This document shows, in pieces, positions 1-11,578 of a stretch of DNA of 64,000 nt (its first letter is position 1; the number at the start of each line of letters is the position of its first letter). This DNA comes from Chamaecrista fasciculata (Eukaryota; Streptophyta; Magnoliopsida; Fabales; Fabaceae). The position numbers and the translations under genes are program-made. The stretch lies in contig QANZ01019395.1 of assembly GCA_003254925.1 (NCBI GenBank), positions 479,819 to 543,818 on the forward strand, written 5' to 3'. Below the pieces are notes generated by a model. That model was not told where the DNA came from, made no database searches, and was given only the letters and a program-made list of their open reading frames with translations.

Positions 1-327
1 AAATGAACGGATATTTAGGGTATCCGATATCCGATACCCTATTACTTATTTAATTTTTATATTTTACTTTTAATTTAACATTTTATATATAAATATTTAA
101 ATTTAATTAATTATATTCATATATATTTTTTTAAAGAATCATATTTTAGTTATTTATATTTAATTTTCGGATATTTCGGGTATCCGTCGGATACCGGATA
201 TCGGATATGGTGCGGATACGGATATTAATTTATCGGATACGGATAGGGTACAGATATTGGATAGGATAAACAGATACGGATACGGATAGTGGCAAAACCA
301 CCGGATATCCATCCGTTGCCATCCCTA
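1..327. mobile_element. hAT-like non-autonomous element, truncated by the window edge
   Basis: The stretch is built from repeated GGATATCC / GGATACGGATA words in both orientations around an AT-rich centre. It ends on the right with a sequence whose reverse complement begins TAGGGATGGCAACGG. That terminus is common on plant hAT-type non-autonomous elements (recalled knowledge). The left end is outside the window, so no target duplication can be tested. Confidence 0.5.
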
Positions 328-329
328 TA

Positions 330-562
330 CGTAGCTAATGATATGTAATGTAAAATTGATAGAAAAACAAACTCAAATCCTAACTCAGATAAAAAAAAGG
401 ATATAGTCTATTGTTAATTTATTGAAAGAAGCTAGTCAAAGGAAAAAATTGACCAAACTATTAAAATATTGGGGATGAAATTGACAATAAAAAGAGATTG
501 AGGACGAAATTGACAACTAGTGTAAACTTTGAGGACAAAATTAGTGCTTTTGGCTTAATTTT
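330..562. repeat. Half of a foldback repeat (family C)
   Basis: This segment matches the right half of the elements at 42257-42556, 51635-52224 and 54515-54860. Shared words include the 'gctaatgatatgtaatgtaaaattgatagaaaa' stretch (330-370) and a run of 'gatgaaattgacaa' units ending near 'gaggacaaaattagtgc'. The left half is missing here, apparently lost where the hAT-like element abuts it. No coding potential is seen. Confidence 0.5.
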
Positions 563-565
563 TTT

Positions 566-1100
566 GGTCAAAGGGTCATTTTGGTCCTAAATGTATGCCC
601 TAATGTTCATTTTGGTCCATTATGTTTCAAAATGTTTGGTCCTAAATATTTGCAAAATGATTCATTTTGGTCCTAAATATTAGTAGAATGTTTCATTTTG
701 ATACCAAACTATTGAATTTGGTCATAGTTCTCTTGTCTTTCATTTCAAATTCAAAGGACTTGTTAAGAGGAACTCGTAGTTCTGAATTCGTCGCATTCGA
801 ATTTGAAACGAGAGAGATATGATCAGCTTTGCTTGTTTGACCATGAAACGAACGATCTACTTTCAGGACTGATTTGACCTCATTTGCTGACGGCCTTACC
901 TGGATAGAGAAAGTACTCTTCGAGAACAATACGTAACTCTAAACTTGTCACGTTTGAACTTGAAACAAGCGAGATTCAATAGTTTAGGACCAAAATGAAA
1001 CATTTTACAAACATTTAGGACCAATTTGAACATTTTAAAATGTAAATGGATCAAAATGAACATTAAGGTATATATTTAGGACCAAAATGATCCTTTAACC
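566..1100. mobile_element. Mutator-like foldback element (family A, 'TTTGGTCC' units)
   Basis: The left end (ggtcaaagggtcattttgg) and the reverse complement of the right end (ggttaaaggatcattttgg) form terminal inverted repeats. Both arms consist of iterated 'ttcattttggtcctaaat' units. The flanking 9-mers are aattttttt and tattttttt (8 of 9 identical), consistent with a Mutator-type 9-bp target duplication, although low-complexity T runs weaken this. The core (about 770-960) carries GC-richer sequence that recurs in the elements near 24034-24628 and 43655-44144. Confidence 0.6.
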
Positions 1101-2490
1101 TATTTTTTTTTCTTAAGAAAACCTAAGAGTATCAATTTGGATTACCCTTTCTTGTGGGTCAGATTTACGCAACTCTCTGTCTCATTTTGCTAAAATGCTG
1201 AAATTGCCATCAATATGCAAATGTTAAAAATATAGGACATAAACCATTTACTCAAATAATTTCATCAAATGCCTTGTAAAGTATAAACCATTCCATTTTC
1301 TTTTCTTAATTTTGTATTTAGTTAATTAACCGTGTGCTTTGTTTTTGCAGCTTGAGTGCAAGTTACTTGTTTCTTTCCTCCTTCGATTATGCTTAGAAGA
1401 AGAGTTTAAATTCTTGAAGACATCAAATTTTTCTATTATTATATTACTTTTAAGATTCTTTCCTATGATAGAAAAAACTATTTTTTGAACATCCCAAATG
1501 TTTATCTTTCTCTTTTCAGACAAAAATATTTACGCTGAATAAACAGAACTGCAATAAAATTATGCCGGCGTGAAGAGATGGACAAGCTACACTTTGAAGG
1601 AGAAATCATACTCAGCATTATTAAAGTGGGAAATTACATTTCTTTTAAGTATTACCAGATTATTTTGCTAGGTGAGTCAGAATAATCGAAAGGATTGAAA
1701 GGAAAAATAAAATATTAAAATTAAGAGCATGATTAGTTTGACATGTCGATTTCTGATGCATTTATAATTTATTTTATTATATTGATTTCGAGAGAAAAAT
1801 CAAGAATTAAGAGAGGTTAAAATATACAAAATTGACCTTTAATCATTGTATAAAAAACGCTCTAAATTTTAGAAAATGATAAAAAAAAACTTATTAAACT
1901 TTTAATTTTGTGCAAATGAACTCTTTTATTAATTTTCTCATTAAAAAGAAATCAATTTTTTTTATATTTTTATAATTATTGTTGTACTTTACATTGATTC
2001 AAAATTAAAATGAACTATTATTGTAATTAATAACAGTCAATTTTTTAATAAAAAGAATTATTTATATAAAATCAAATGTTTAAGAAACTTTTGTCACTTT
2101 TTAAAATTGAAGAGGGTTTTTGGTGACTAAAGTTTAAGGGTGTATGCATTTTAGTCATTAATATATAGCTTGCTTGAGTTCATCCTGGAGACAATGAAAA
2201 ATTAGAAAACGTCTGAAAAGGGCAACTTTTTATCATTAAAGTGAAGAAATGAGTTAGTTTTCTTCAGTGCAAATATTTACATGGACACACTAGTGTATGT
2301 ACTTGGAAACAAATTAACTATTCTTTCATGCATATTAAACTCCTGTTTCAGAACATTCTGCTTCTGGTCATATATTATGCAGCAGAAAAATCCATAATGC
2401 AGAATTATGTAATTCCAGGTTTCCCAGCTTGTTACAACATATTGTACTTTCACCACAGATAATTAAACTTCATTCCCACCATGGGAATCA
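1101..2490. other. Intergenic AT-rich spacer
   Basis: No open frame with protein-like composition is seen. The stretch next to 2491 is expected to hold the 3' UTR and polyadenylation site of the glycosyltransferase gene on the minus strand. Weak 'tttagtcatta' repeat words occur near 2100-2165. Confidence 0.5.
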
Positions 2491-5322
2491 TCATTTGGGT
2501 TTAACCTGAGAAACTCTATTATACCACACTGAGTGAAGTATCATATGAAATAAATCATACTTGACTGGATTTCTGTGCCACAAGAAATGCTTCTGCACCT
2601 TCTTTACCCCTAACTGCAGTGCTAGGTACTTCTCTTCCGAGACGGAAAGAAGTATGTTTCTCAAATGAGGGACATCTCTTTCCTGAACAAAAAGAGAAAA
2701 TTCTTCCCACTTTAATACCTCAAAGAAAGGAGGCACATAGTTATCTGATATGATAACTGGCACACACTCAAACAAAATGGCCTCCACAATTCTTGGGGTG
2801 TGAACTTCATAGCCTCTAGCACAAATGCAATACTTGCTATTCTTCATGTATTCCCTGTAAAGTCTTTTGCCTTCCACATCACGTGGCATCGGACCGAAAA
2901 TTTTCATGTCAGGTTCTTTATTCTCCCAGTATCTCAGCAGGATTTCTCGTAGGTAGCCATGCAAGCCACCTGCAAAAAAGGCAAGAATAGGCTTTTCTGA
3001 AGGGGGTTTTTCTCCAATGCCTCTTACTGGATCCATCATAGAATGTACATAAGTAACGGGTAGAGCCGTGTCCTTCCCTATTTTGAACCCTTGAGCGACA
3101 TTAGCATTGCAAAGACATCTAATGCAGTTTTGCATTAGGTTCCTTGTGATATGGGAGGCCTGCAATTCAATCCATCACTTTAAATGAATACATAGAAAAT
3201 TTTAATAATCAGTAGATCCAAGGTTCAGTCATAAGCAAGAGTATAATTAGGTTAGGGGTACAGTCATCATCTCTTTTAACTAGATATATGAGCACTAATA
3301 ATCTAACACTAACATGTAAAAAGTGTTGAGCATTCAAGTCATAAGACATATTGACCTGAAATTGTTTTCCACAACTAAGCATTTACTATGCACAGTTCCG
3401 TAAACAATTTGCTTCATGATTTTGTAAGGGTTCTTGAGTAACAAGGACTTGTTGACCGAGATGCTTGTGTTACTTTCATGTTTGTAAAGAACTATACTGA
3501 CACTCAATAGGTTGACAGAAACATTTGAATAACATTATACATATACACAAGAGCAAAGATTTTACTAATCCAATAGTATTGCTGCAGAACCATGACCCGA
3601 CCATATTTCTGAAATGATTAATGCTCTAGAATTAAAAGCACTTTCTAAATGATGCTCAATTTCATTTTTCAAAAGGTTATCAAAAAGAGCTTAAAATATT
3701 ATCAAGTATTACTAATAAATAATAATGAATACTAATAAGAGTAGTTCATGGAAACTGTACCCAATCATGACAAGCAACAAGAAAATGGTCTGCTCCTAAA
3801 GTTCTGTTCCAGAAACGATATTTTCCTGCTATCAACTCCACATATCTTTGAAGGTATTGCTCCATCCGCCTACGTTGAAGGCCTTGTCCAGAAAGTGTAA
3901 CTCTTAGCATTTGTGCACTGAATGGTAGATAAAACAAATGAGCTTTTCGAGGATCCCTCACTATGAATTTTTTATTTGCTTCCATCAATTTCATAAACCA
4001 TCCTTCTGAGGCATAAAGTCCTCTCATCTTAGGTTGATGAAATACAGGTTTTTCTCCTTCTCTATATACATAAACTTTAAGCTTGCGTTCCATCAACTCA
4101 TAACTCCTGAAGGACATGCATTCAAAAAAATGGTTCAACTCAGTACAATGTAAGGACTCTCTACAACTGAAAGAAGATCAACAGACGACAGGCACATGCT
4201 CTAGTTATGGTAAAGAAATATAGAAAGATGTGACGAAGATGGTAAGCAACTGAGAGTATAAAGAAAGGAACAAGAATACAGTAAATTGAAATGTAGCATA
4301 GCTTACTTATTAACTTAGGTACCTTGTAAATCTGGAAACATCTCGGAATATAGGTGCATAAAATCCTGTAGAATTTGATAATATAGGAGCATTCTCAATC
4401 TCTAGTTTTGCAGAAAATAGTTCACGATCACGTTGAGAAGACCACCTTGGCCTCTGTCAGCAATGACATGATAAGTGAACATCAAGAGTCCACATTGATT
4501 CCCAGATTGTTTAAATTGGAATCATAAAGCTCAAATTCATACCATAGAAGGAGAAGAATTATAGCTCTGCAGCAATAAAGAATTCATCTGCCTTAGGGAT
4601 GTTGGCTGCACCAATTTATTTCTTGTGAATACATGAAGCTCAGATTTATTTAAAGTTGCTCTCAGTTGCTTGGTCTTCTCATTCTTAGGTTGCATTTCCA
4701 CACTTTGCATTCCACTGTCATTTGAGGATATGTTGGCAGTAATCAAGAGACCAGATGTGGTCAAATATGAATTTGTAATTTTGATGCCCTTTAAGGGAAC
4801 CCCATGAGACACACTTTCCCTGTCCTTCTCTTGGCCTTGAATCTTTCCCAATACTAACGTGTCATCAATTTCTCTAGTTTTCTCCATGAGACCTTGTGCA
4901 AACTGGGGTCTCTTGTATGTGAAGTTGGAAATTGGATATTCCAGATTTTCTTCTTTCAATCTCTCATCAAGCATTTTGCCTTTCTCAAAATTTAACCTCT
5001 TTCTTAAACTCCTATCCCTATCAGACTCCGATTCTAAGTCCATATGTGCTCCTTTCTCAAAACCATCTTTTTTTGAAATAGAGGCATAAGTAACATTAGG
5101 AAATAGACTGGTCACAATGGGTTTAGACATGCTCATTCTTGTAGCACCGGGGTTGGCTAATTGAACTGGAAGTTCTACTGAAGATCTATGATCATGCAGT
5201 AGAGACAGTGTTCTCCAGAAGGGAAACACAAAACATTGGAAAACAACTATCACAGCAATTAACATGCAGAACAGTCTAATTTCCACATGATACCACCTCC
5301 GGGCTAGAGGAGAATTACCCAT
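2491..5322 (-). CDS. Exostosin-family (GT47) glycosyltransferase, 4 exons, 641 aa
   Basis: Exons on the minus strand are 5322-4543, 4453-4323, 4106-3761 and 3159-2491. All introns are GT-AG and the phases join cleanly to 1926 nt. The product is a probable type II Golgi glycosyltransferase. A short basic N-terminus precedes one hydrophobic anchor (about residues 17-35), then a long low-complexity stem to about residue 300. The exostosin domain starts at SYELMERKLKVYVYREG (about 305) and includes the HDW motif at the exon 3/4 junction. It also includes the diagnostic VEAILFECVPVIISDNYVPPF segment (about 544-564). The length and stem resemble Arabidopsis At5g25820/At5g19670-type proteins of the 'probable glycosyltransferase' clade; this is recalled, not searched. 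The acceptor sugar is unknown; pectin or hemicellulose side-chain synthesis is the family expectation. The start is the first ATG just upstream of the membrane anchor. Confidence 0.93.
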
Positions 5323-5676
5323 TTCATGCCAAAAAAAAAAAGAAAAAGCAACTAATCACTTCAAGTACATTAGGATGGATCCAAACAAGAAATCCATCAA
5401 ATGTCAAGCCAAGTCCTGAAAAGGGTTTTTCATTGCAGAATGATAAAGACACACACTTAAAACAGGGAAAAAAGAAAGAGTGTGCGAAAAACACTGAAGA
5501 GTGCAAAAAACAACTTCTGAATCACTTCAAAACAAAGTGTGAAGAAATCTTAGGTAATTTAGCAACCTAAAACACTTGGGCTCCTAAAATCACAGCAATG
5601 TGAACCAGAAAACATAAAGAGTTAGAACATTGAATTGAAATACAAATTTCATAGAAGATTATCAAAGGAAAATTAC

Positions 5677-5756
5677 CCAGAAGGCCTTTCTATGATCATC
5701 TTCAGTGAGCAACTTAGCCATTGAACTTCCTTCGCTGCTGTTTCTTTGTACCTGTT
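5677..5756 (-). other. Possible 5' UTR exon with a short upstream ORF for the GT47 gene
   Basis: On the minus strand an ATG at 5721 opens the frame MAKLLTEDDHRKAFW and runs straight into a good donor (TGG|GTAATT, exon edge 5677). A plausible acceptor (CCCTTTTCAG) lies about 250 nt further on, inside the leader. Joining there adds three residues and then a stop, so the frame would be an upstream ORF of about 18 codons, not an N-terminal extension. This is inferred from splice-like sites only. Confidence 0.35.
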
Positions 5757-5955
5757 TCAAGGTGATTCATTACTTACTCATTACTCATTAGTGAGTCAAA
5801 CCAGGCAGAACATAAAAATGACCTTTTTATTTCAGATAATTACGTTGACGCCACTGACCCACTGTCACTTTTTCGTCGGTGAAGTGAAGCAACCAAAACG
5901 TAGCCGTTCGGTTATCTTCCAAATTAGAAAAATTTGTCCTTCGTTAATTAATTAC

Positions 5956-6350
5956 GGCGAAAGTGCAAATTTGGTCCTATTGTTTTTTCAATTTCCAATT
6001 TGATTCCATATATTTTTTTTTGCACTTTTGGTTCTATATCTCTGGGTCAGTTCCCAATTTGGTCCAACATCTTTTTTTGTTGAAGATTTAGTCCCATATC
6101 TTTGGGTTAATTACAGGATTAGTCCTATATCTTTGAGTCAGGTGTAGAAGTGGTCTCATATTTTTACAAAGATGATCAACTAAAATATGAGACCAATTCT
6201 ACAACTTAATTAAAAGATATATGACTAAAAATAATATGGGACTAAATTGGGACCTTTTGCAGATATATGAGACCAAAAGTATAACAAAAAAGATACATGA
6301 CCAAATTGGGAACTCAGCACAAGATATGGGACCAAATTTGCTCTTTAACC
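5956..6350. mobile_element. Mutator-like foldback element ('ggtcccatatctttg' units)
   Basis: The left end ggcgaaagtgcaaatttggtcc and the reverse complement of the right end ggttaaagagcaaatttggtcc are inverted repeats. Both arms iterate 'ggtcccatatcttt'. The flanking 9-mers attaattac and attaattgt match at 7 of 9 positions. The element lies just upstream of the GT47 gene leader. Confidence 0.6.
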
Positions 6351-6354
6351 ATTA

Positions 6355-6762
6355 ATTGTGAAAATTTGGTCCTATATCTTTTGCTAAGTTCCCAATTTGA
6401 TCCTGTATTCTTTGTTGTTGCACTTTTGGTCTCATATCTTTGCAAAAAGGTCCCAATTTAGTTTCATATCATTTTTGGTCCCATATATTTTGGTTAGGTT
6501 ATAAAATTGGTCTCATATTTTTACAAAAAAAAATGAATCGTTAATTGATCATTTTACAAAGATATGAGACCACTTCTGCATTTGATACAAAGATACATGA
6601 CCAATTCTGCAATGGGCCCAAAGATATAAGACTAAATATGCAACACAAAAAATGAGACCAAATTGGGACCTGACCTAAATTGGAAACTGAGCAAAAGATA
6701 TAGGATCAAATTGGAAAGTGAGCAAAAGATAGAGGACCAAAGTTGCACTTTGGCCTTAAAAT
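6355..6762. repeat. Second foldback unit abutting the first
   Basis: It begins 'gtgaaaatttggtcctatatc' and ends 'ggaccaaagttgcactttggcc'. The same 'ggtccca(t)atctttg' units occur first in one orientation and then in the other. The left terminus appears to have lost its first few bases, so this may be a diverged copy or a rearranged half of the neighbouring element. Confidence 0.5.
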
Positions 6763-6828
6763 AAATATATAATATTATTTATTTGTAACTTCTTTTTTCT
6801 CTTCCGATTGCTATTTCGAACTTGAAGC

Positions 6829-6945
6829 ATGGATCTGAGCTCTGAAGCTACCGATCGAGTTGGTTCTCCATCTTCGCGTCACCGATCAACCCGAACCCGA
6901 ATTTGGACCCGACATCTGTGCCATTCGGACCTTCCACTGCTATAG
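6829..6945 (+). CDS. Doubtful 38-codon ORF in a GC-rich exon-like patch
   Basis: An ATG at 6829 opens a 38-codon frame rich in Ser, Arg and Thr (MDLSSEATDRVGSPSSRHRS...), ending in TAG. The patch 6800-7020 is clearly GC-richer than its surroundings and is followed by a donor-like site (caacag|gtaatt at about 7020). It could be the first exon of a transcript divergent from the GT47 gene, or a relic. I recognise no domain and do not assert a function. Confidence 0.2.
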   Translation: MDLSSEATDRVGSPSSRHRSTRTRIWTRHLCHSDLPLL

Positions 6946-8149
6946 GATGAGGCATTGACGCGAGGAGATCAAAGACTTGGTTTAAACTTTAAAGGGTGGA
7001 TGCATGCAGTGAACTCAACAGGTAATTAATTTTCTGGCTTTACAAAACATGAAGGGTCAATCAATACTCAATATTGGATCATTTTGTATGGCTTAGATTG
7101 CATTTTGTTGATTCTTCTGTGGATTGTGTTCTCAGTTTGCGATGCCAATTATTATTGGGTTAAACCGATTAAACGTTGAATGCCGAATCTGATTAGTCAT
7201 GGATAATGGATTTGTCTGTGATAGAAGGAGAAATGTAACTGCAATTGGTATTGTTTACATATATAAATTTTGTTTCAGTTGCTTCTTTAATCTTGGTGAT
7301 GAAATATTGAGATGCTACAAGTAAAATAGGTTAGCATTTCCAATTGAAGAATTACTCAATCGTGTTGGTTTCTTAGTGCTCTGGAACATCTTGTTAGGGG
7401 ATGAAGGACATATTGGTTGTCTGCCCATTCACTTATCCTCCTTTTGGTCATTCTTCTGTAGCTTCTCTTAATGATCAAGAAATCGAACTCTGCTATTTTT
7501 TTTTAATTTATATATTAAGAGTAATTTGCAAAAGTTCTGTACTAAGATTCTAAGCTTATTCACATTGGTTGTTTTGTTTTCCCTCTTGTTAGTATGTTGC
7601 AATTATATTTCTTAATGTGTCTTCCACTTTGTCACAATCTATGGAGCACAAACATTCCATTTTAAGGTGTGTTGCACTGTCTAACATAGAGTGTCAAAAC
7701 TTAAAAGCACGAATACAATGAAAAATACAAAAGAATGGGCATATATGACATGTTTTATAAATAGGTATTATAAATTTTAAAGTTTTCTTTAAAATTTAAA
7801 GAATTACAATCTATAAATATACATATATGTCGTGTTAGTGTTATGTAATTTTAAGAATTTAGCATGTCAATGTGTCTTTTTTACCGTGTTCCTTTTTTGT
7901 ATCAGTGTTTATACTTCATAGGTCACAATCCAATTTTAGGACTCCTCATGACTCTATTTCGTGATGTTTGTAGTAGAAAACTGATTAATAGCAAACAGAT
8001 TCTATGGATATAAAGCCAACTATATCTGAAATAAACGTCATGCTTATAATTGGCAATTTCATGTTATTCCAGTGCAAGCATGAAACAATTGAAAACAATA
8101 TTCTAGACGATTTCCTGTTTTTTTCATTGATATACTCTTATCCATCTAC
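6946..8149. other. Intergenic spacer downstream of STP14
   Basis: T-rich on the plus strand with no convincing coding frame. The part adjacent to 8150 should contain the 3' UTR of the STP14-like gene. Confidence 0.4.
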
Positions 8150-11100
8150 TTACTTTCCATTTCTTGTCCCTTGGTCTCTTTCTCTGATTATGTTCTTCCA
8201 AAACCAGTGATTTTCAAACAGCAGATAAATCTCCTCTATTGGAACTTTCTTTGTTTCTGGCAGGAGGAAGAAGACAAAGCAACTCATGATGACAATCAAG
8301 CCAGCAAACAGCAAGAATATTCCATATTTGAGGTGGCAAAGTGACAGGAGGAAGAGTTGAGCTACAAGAGCTGTGAAAATCATGTTCACACAGACCACGA
8401 TACTCTGCGCAGCTGATCTTATCTCTAACGGAAAGAGCTCACTTGGAACCAACCACCCCAGGGGACCCCAAGATCTTCCAAATCCCAACACGAATAAGAA
8501 AATCAATATCACAAGAACGACACTGATGCCTTTTGATAGTTCTTTTCCATGCCCAAACTCCTTTGCCAAAATCACACCCACAGCAACCTGCGGATCAAAA
8601 GTCCAATTAGTATGAAATGACAAGATATGTAAGTTTGAGCACAAGTTACAATGCTTTACAGATTAGTAGTGAAGTTAGTTGCCCTTACCATGCTGCAAAT
8701 CATTTCAAAACCAGCTTCCAAAAAGAAGGCTCTTCTACCGAACTTGTCAACTAAAGCCATCGAGATCAGAGTAGCAACAACCAGAGCTCCACTGGTAATA
8801 AGAGATGAATACAAAGATGCTTTAGAGCCAAACCCCAAACTTTGGAAAATGACAGGAGCATAGAAGAGGATGGAGTTATTGCCGGTTAACTGCTGGAATG
8901 CTGGAATCCCCAAGGCACCTATCAATAATTGGGGTCTGTACTTCCTCTTGAGGAGGTTCCTAAAAGGGTCCTTGATCGCTTGTGCTTCTTTACTAGCGTC
9001 AATAAGGTCGAGAAACTCAGCTTCAACGTTCTTGGTACCTCTAATTTTCTCCAGTACTATTCTTGCTTGCTCCATCTTCCCTTGTTCCACAAGACTGTTG
9101 GGTGTCTCAGGACATAAAATGCCTCCAATAAGCATTAAAATTGCTGGAACTGCTGCCAAACCCAGAGAAATTCTCCACCCATAAGGATGCATTTTGTCTG
9201 TAAAATAATTCACCAGGTTTGCAACCAAGATTCCCATGCAGGTTGTGAATTGAAATAGTTGATTCACTGCTCCTCTAATGTTTGCAGGAGCCATTTCAGA
9301 TAGATACAAGGGAACAGCCTACACAGTCAATGGAACGGCATGAGAGTAAGTAAAATACCAAGGAAAAATCACAGGTAGTCTCACTCAATGAACAAAAGAT
9401 AAATAAATTTGGTCAAATATAACCAACACATAAATCCATCAGAAAATTTATTTAATATGTTAACATATTTTTCTATTTTACAAAAGTTAGTTGAAACACT
9501 CTTCTAAGTGGTTTCATCATGTATAAAGAAGGTCGTTAGAGACTCTTGTACACAGAGTTAACCAGATAGAAAATAGTCCAATAACTAGAAGCAGGGGAAG
9601 ATCAATGAAAATAATAAGAGAAACTATTAGGAAAGATCTAAATACTAATTATCTAACCACGAAAATGTGTAAATGTAGAACACGTTGACGTTGATGGATC
9701 CACATAGTCGATCCCACCAAATGGCCAAATGGGAAAAGGTTTTTTGTTGTTAACCTAGTTTTCTATTGTTCAAATTCTGGAAACAGCCTCTCTACAAAGT
9801 AGGGGTAAGTTTGTTGCCTGGTGACCAAGAGGTCACAGGTTCAAATCTTGGAAACAGTCTCTCTATAAAGTATGGGTAAGGCTGCGTATATCTTAACCCT
9901 CCTCAGACCCTACCTAGTGGTAAGTTTGTTGCCTGGTGACCAAGAGGTCACAGGTTCAAATCTTGGAAACAGTCTCTCTATAAAGTATGGGTAAGGCTGC
10001 GTATATCTTGACCCTCCTCAGACCCTACCTAGTGGGAGCTGCGTGCACTAGGCCGCCCTTATAGTTTTCTATTGTTCAACTAGTTTTACCATTGTAATAC
10101 TGTATAGTATTTCTATTTTGCAGCATTTGACTTACTTGGTTGGCAAATCCAATGCCTCCGCCAAGAAGGACACGCCCAATGATTAGCATGGCAATGTTCT
10201 CAGCAGCAGCATTGATGATTGCTCCTGCAAGAAAGCTCAAGGATCCAACAATGATACTGGCTTTTCTCCCTTTCTTTTTGGTTAATGGGGAAGCTGCAAA
10301 TGTTATAACAAGTGCAGAAAAGTAAAGAGATGATGTGAAAAGCGTCAGCAACTGGTTGTCATATTTACAGTAATCCGTTTCATGTAGATGCGATTGCTTC
10401 CTTATGTACACATGAGGGAAGAATTTCTTCAGGAAATCATCCATGGAAGTCACTCCACCTGAAAATAACAAGTTCAGTTCAAATTTTCTGTGCCTTATCT
10501 AGATTTTGTTATAAAACAACAAGAAGAATTTAGAGCTGTCAAGATTCTGCAGTTGAAAAATTACATAACATTCAGATATGATAACTGAATGTTGCAATTA
10601 GCTAGTTATATGATGCATACCTGGTTACAAATCCGTAAAAGTAAAAGATTCTGGATTAGAAAGTTTTAAATAATAATTTTCTTAGTGTAAAAGTGTTACT
10701 TTGAGTCTTAACTTGATATGCAATCGTAAAGCATGATATTAACTATCTGGGTAAATTTTTTTTTTTATAAACCAAGGGTATCCACCGTCTGAACCGTGAT
10801 TAATTCATTCATCCTCCATTTAAGGGTAAACAACTGGTCACAGAATGCTTTCTATACCTAAAAGTGAGATTTATTTGGAGGAACTGTGCTTTCTTCTTGA
10901 AAAAAATGGTAAAGAGAAACAATAAAACAACAAATTTGTACTTTTATTTTAATTTCATGAAAAAGACGGTCCCAAAAGCAAAAAGAAACAAACGAGGCTG
11001 CTCACACAAACATACGTATAATATAGTATTCGTTTATACAATTATTGGAAAAGGATAAAAATCAAATATTTAAAAAAAGAATAGTAAAATAGACAGCAAC

Positions 11101-11578
11101 AGTGATATACTGATATCATACGGAACGAGATCCAGCATAAGGATAAAGTTTTATTCAATCATACAAAAATGTCACTAAAGATTAAAATTTATAAGAATAA
11201 CTTTTTGCTATTGGATTATGCTTAAAAATCAACGTATCAATATTAAAAAATATCTTTATTTTTAAAATGAAAATACAAATCTGAAACCAAGTGAACAGAA
11301 TAGACACAACACAAACCAAACATTGTCTACAGTCTACACACAAAAAAATCGCATTAGCTTTTCAATTCCATGAAGAGAGAGGATTTTCCGGGAAAATATT
11401 GATGAAAGAAAATGAGAGAGAAAGCAGGAAAATGACCTGAAACACCAAGATCATAGCCAAAAAGTGAACCACCAAGAGCTCCGACGAGACAAGAAAAAGC
11501 GAAATACAGAGTGAATTTGTGTTCATAAAGATGAGCCCTTTTCAATGGTCCAGCTTCTGCAAATCCTCCTCCCGCCAT
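8150..11578 (-). CDS. STP14: Hexose/H+ symporter, STP14-like, 4 exons, 510 aa
   Basis: Exons on the minus strand are 11578-11437, 10458-10136, 9318-8689 and 8587-8150 (1533 nt, phases verified). The protein is a 12-helix major-facilitator sugar carrier. The N-terminal KRAHLYEH, FGYDLGVSGGVTSMDDF, PETPNSLVEQG (about 225-235), DKFGRR and PETKKVPIEE are signature stretches of plant sugar transport proteins. The KRAHLYEH N-terminus, GRSWGPLGWLVPSELFP and CHLKYGIFLLFAG segments match what I recall of Arabidopsis STP14, described as a plasma-membrane galactose/H+ carrier. At residue 302, in FQQLTGNNS (296-304), Asn stands where family members usually have Ile or Met; this loop-helix segment lines the sugar site in STP structures. 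Intron 2 (9319-10135) hosts a SINE multimer. The first intron lies after SG, as in most STP genes. Confidence 0.95.
9756..10079 (+). mobile_element. Au-like tRNA-derived SINE, head-to-tail multimer with 18-bp target duplication
   Basis: Two consecutive 115-bp-period units start at 9806 and 9921 (taagtttgttgcctggtgac), each holding a pol III box-B-like GGTTCAAATCT. A partial unit (9774-9805, attctggaaacag...) precedes them. The last unit ends with gggagctgcgtgcactaggccgccctt, the Au-SINE-type 3' end as I recall it. The flanks 9756-9773 and 10062-10079 are identical (tagttttctattgttcaa), an 18-bp target site duplication. The whole multimer therefore sits inside one target duplication, within STP14 intron 2 and antisense to that gene. 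Confidence 0.85.
10745..10875. repeat. Dispersed repeat, copy 1
   Basis: The sequence 'gggtatccaccgtctgaaccgtgattaattc ... aagggtaaacaactggtcaca' resembles the stretch at 12060-12190 in order and wording. Both follow a T-run. They look like two fragments of one dispersed element; its class is not recognised. This copy is in STP14 intron 1. Confidence 0.4.

Noticed and set aside
1326..1523. Small minus-strand frame (65 codons) upstream of 1524
   Set aside because: No domain, signal or homologous feature recognised; expected by chance in this length of AT-rich DNA.
9806..10035. CRISPR-like direct repeats
   Set aside because: Two adjacent 115-bp copies without unique spacers, in a plant nuclear intron. 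They are SINE units.
9806..10060. tRNA gene(s), because of box A/box B-like words
   Set aside because: The sequence cannot form a full cloverleaf and continues into an Au-SINE-type body and 3' end with target duplication. It is a SINE multimer, not tRNA genes.
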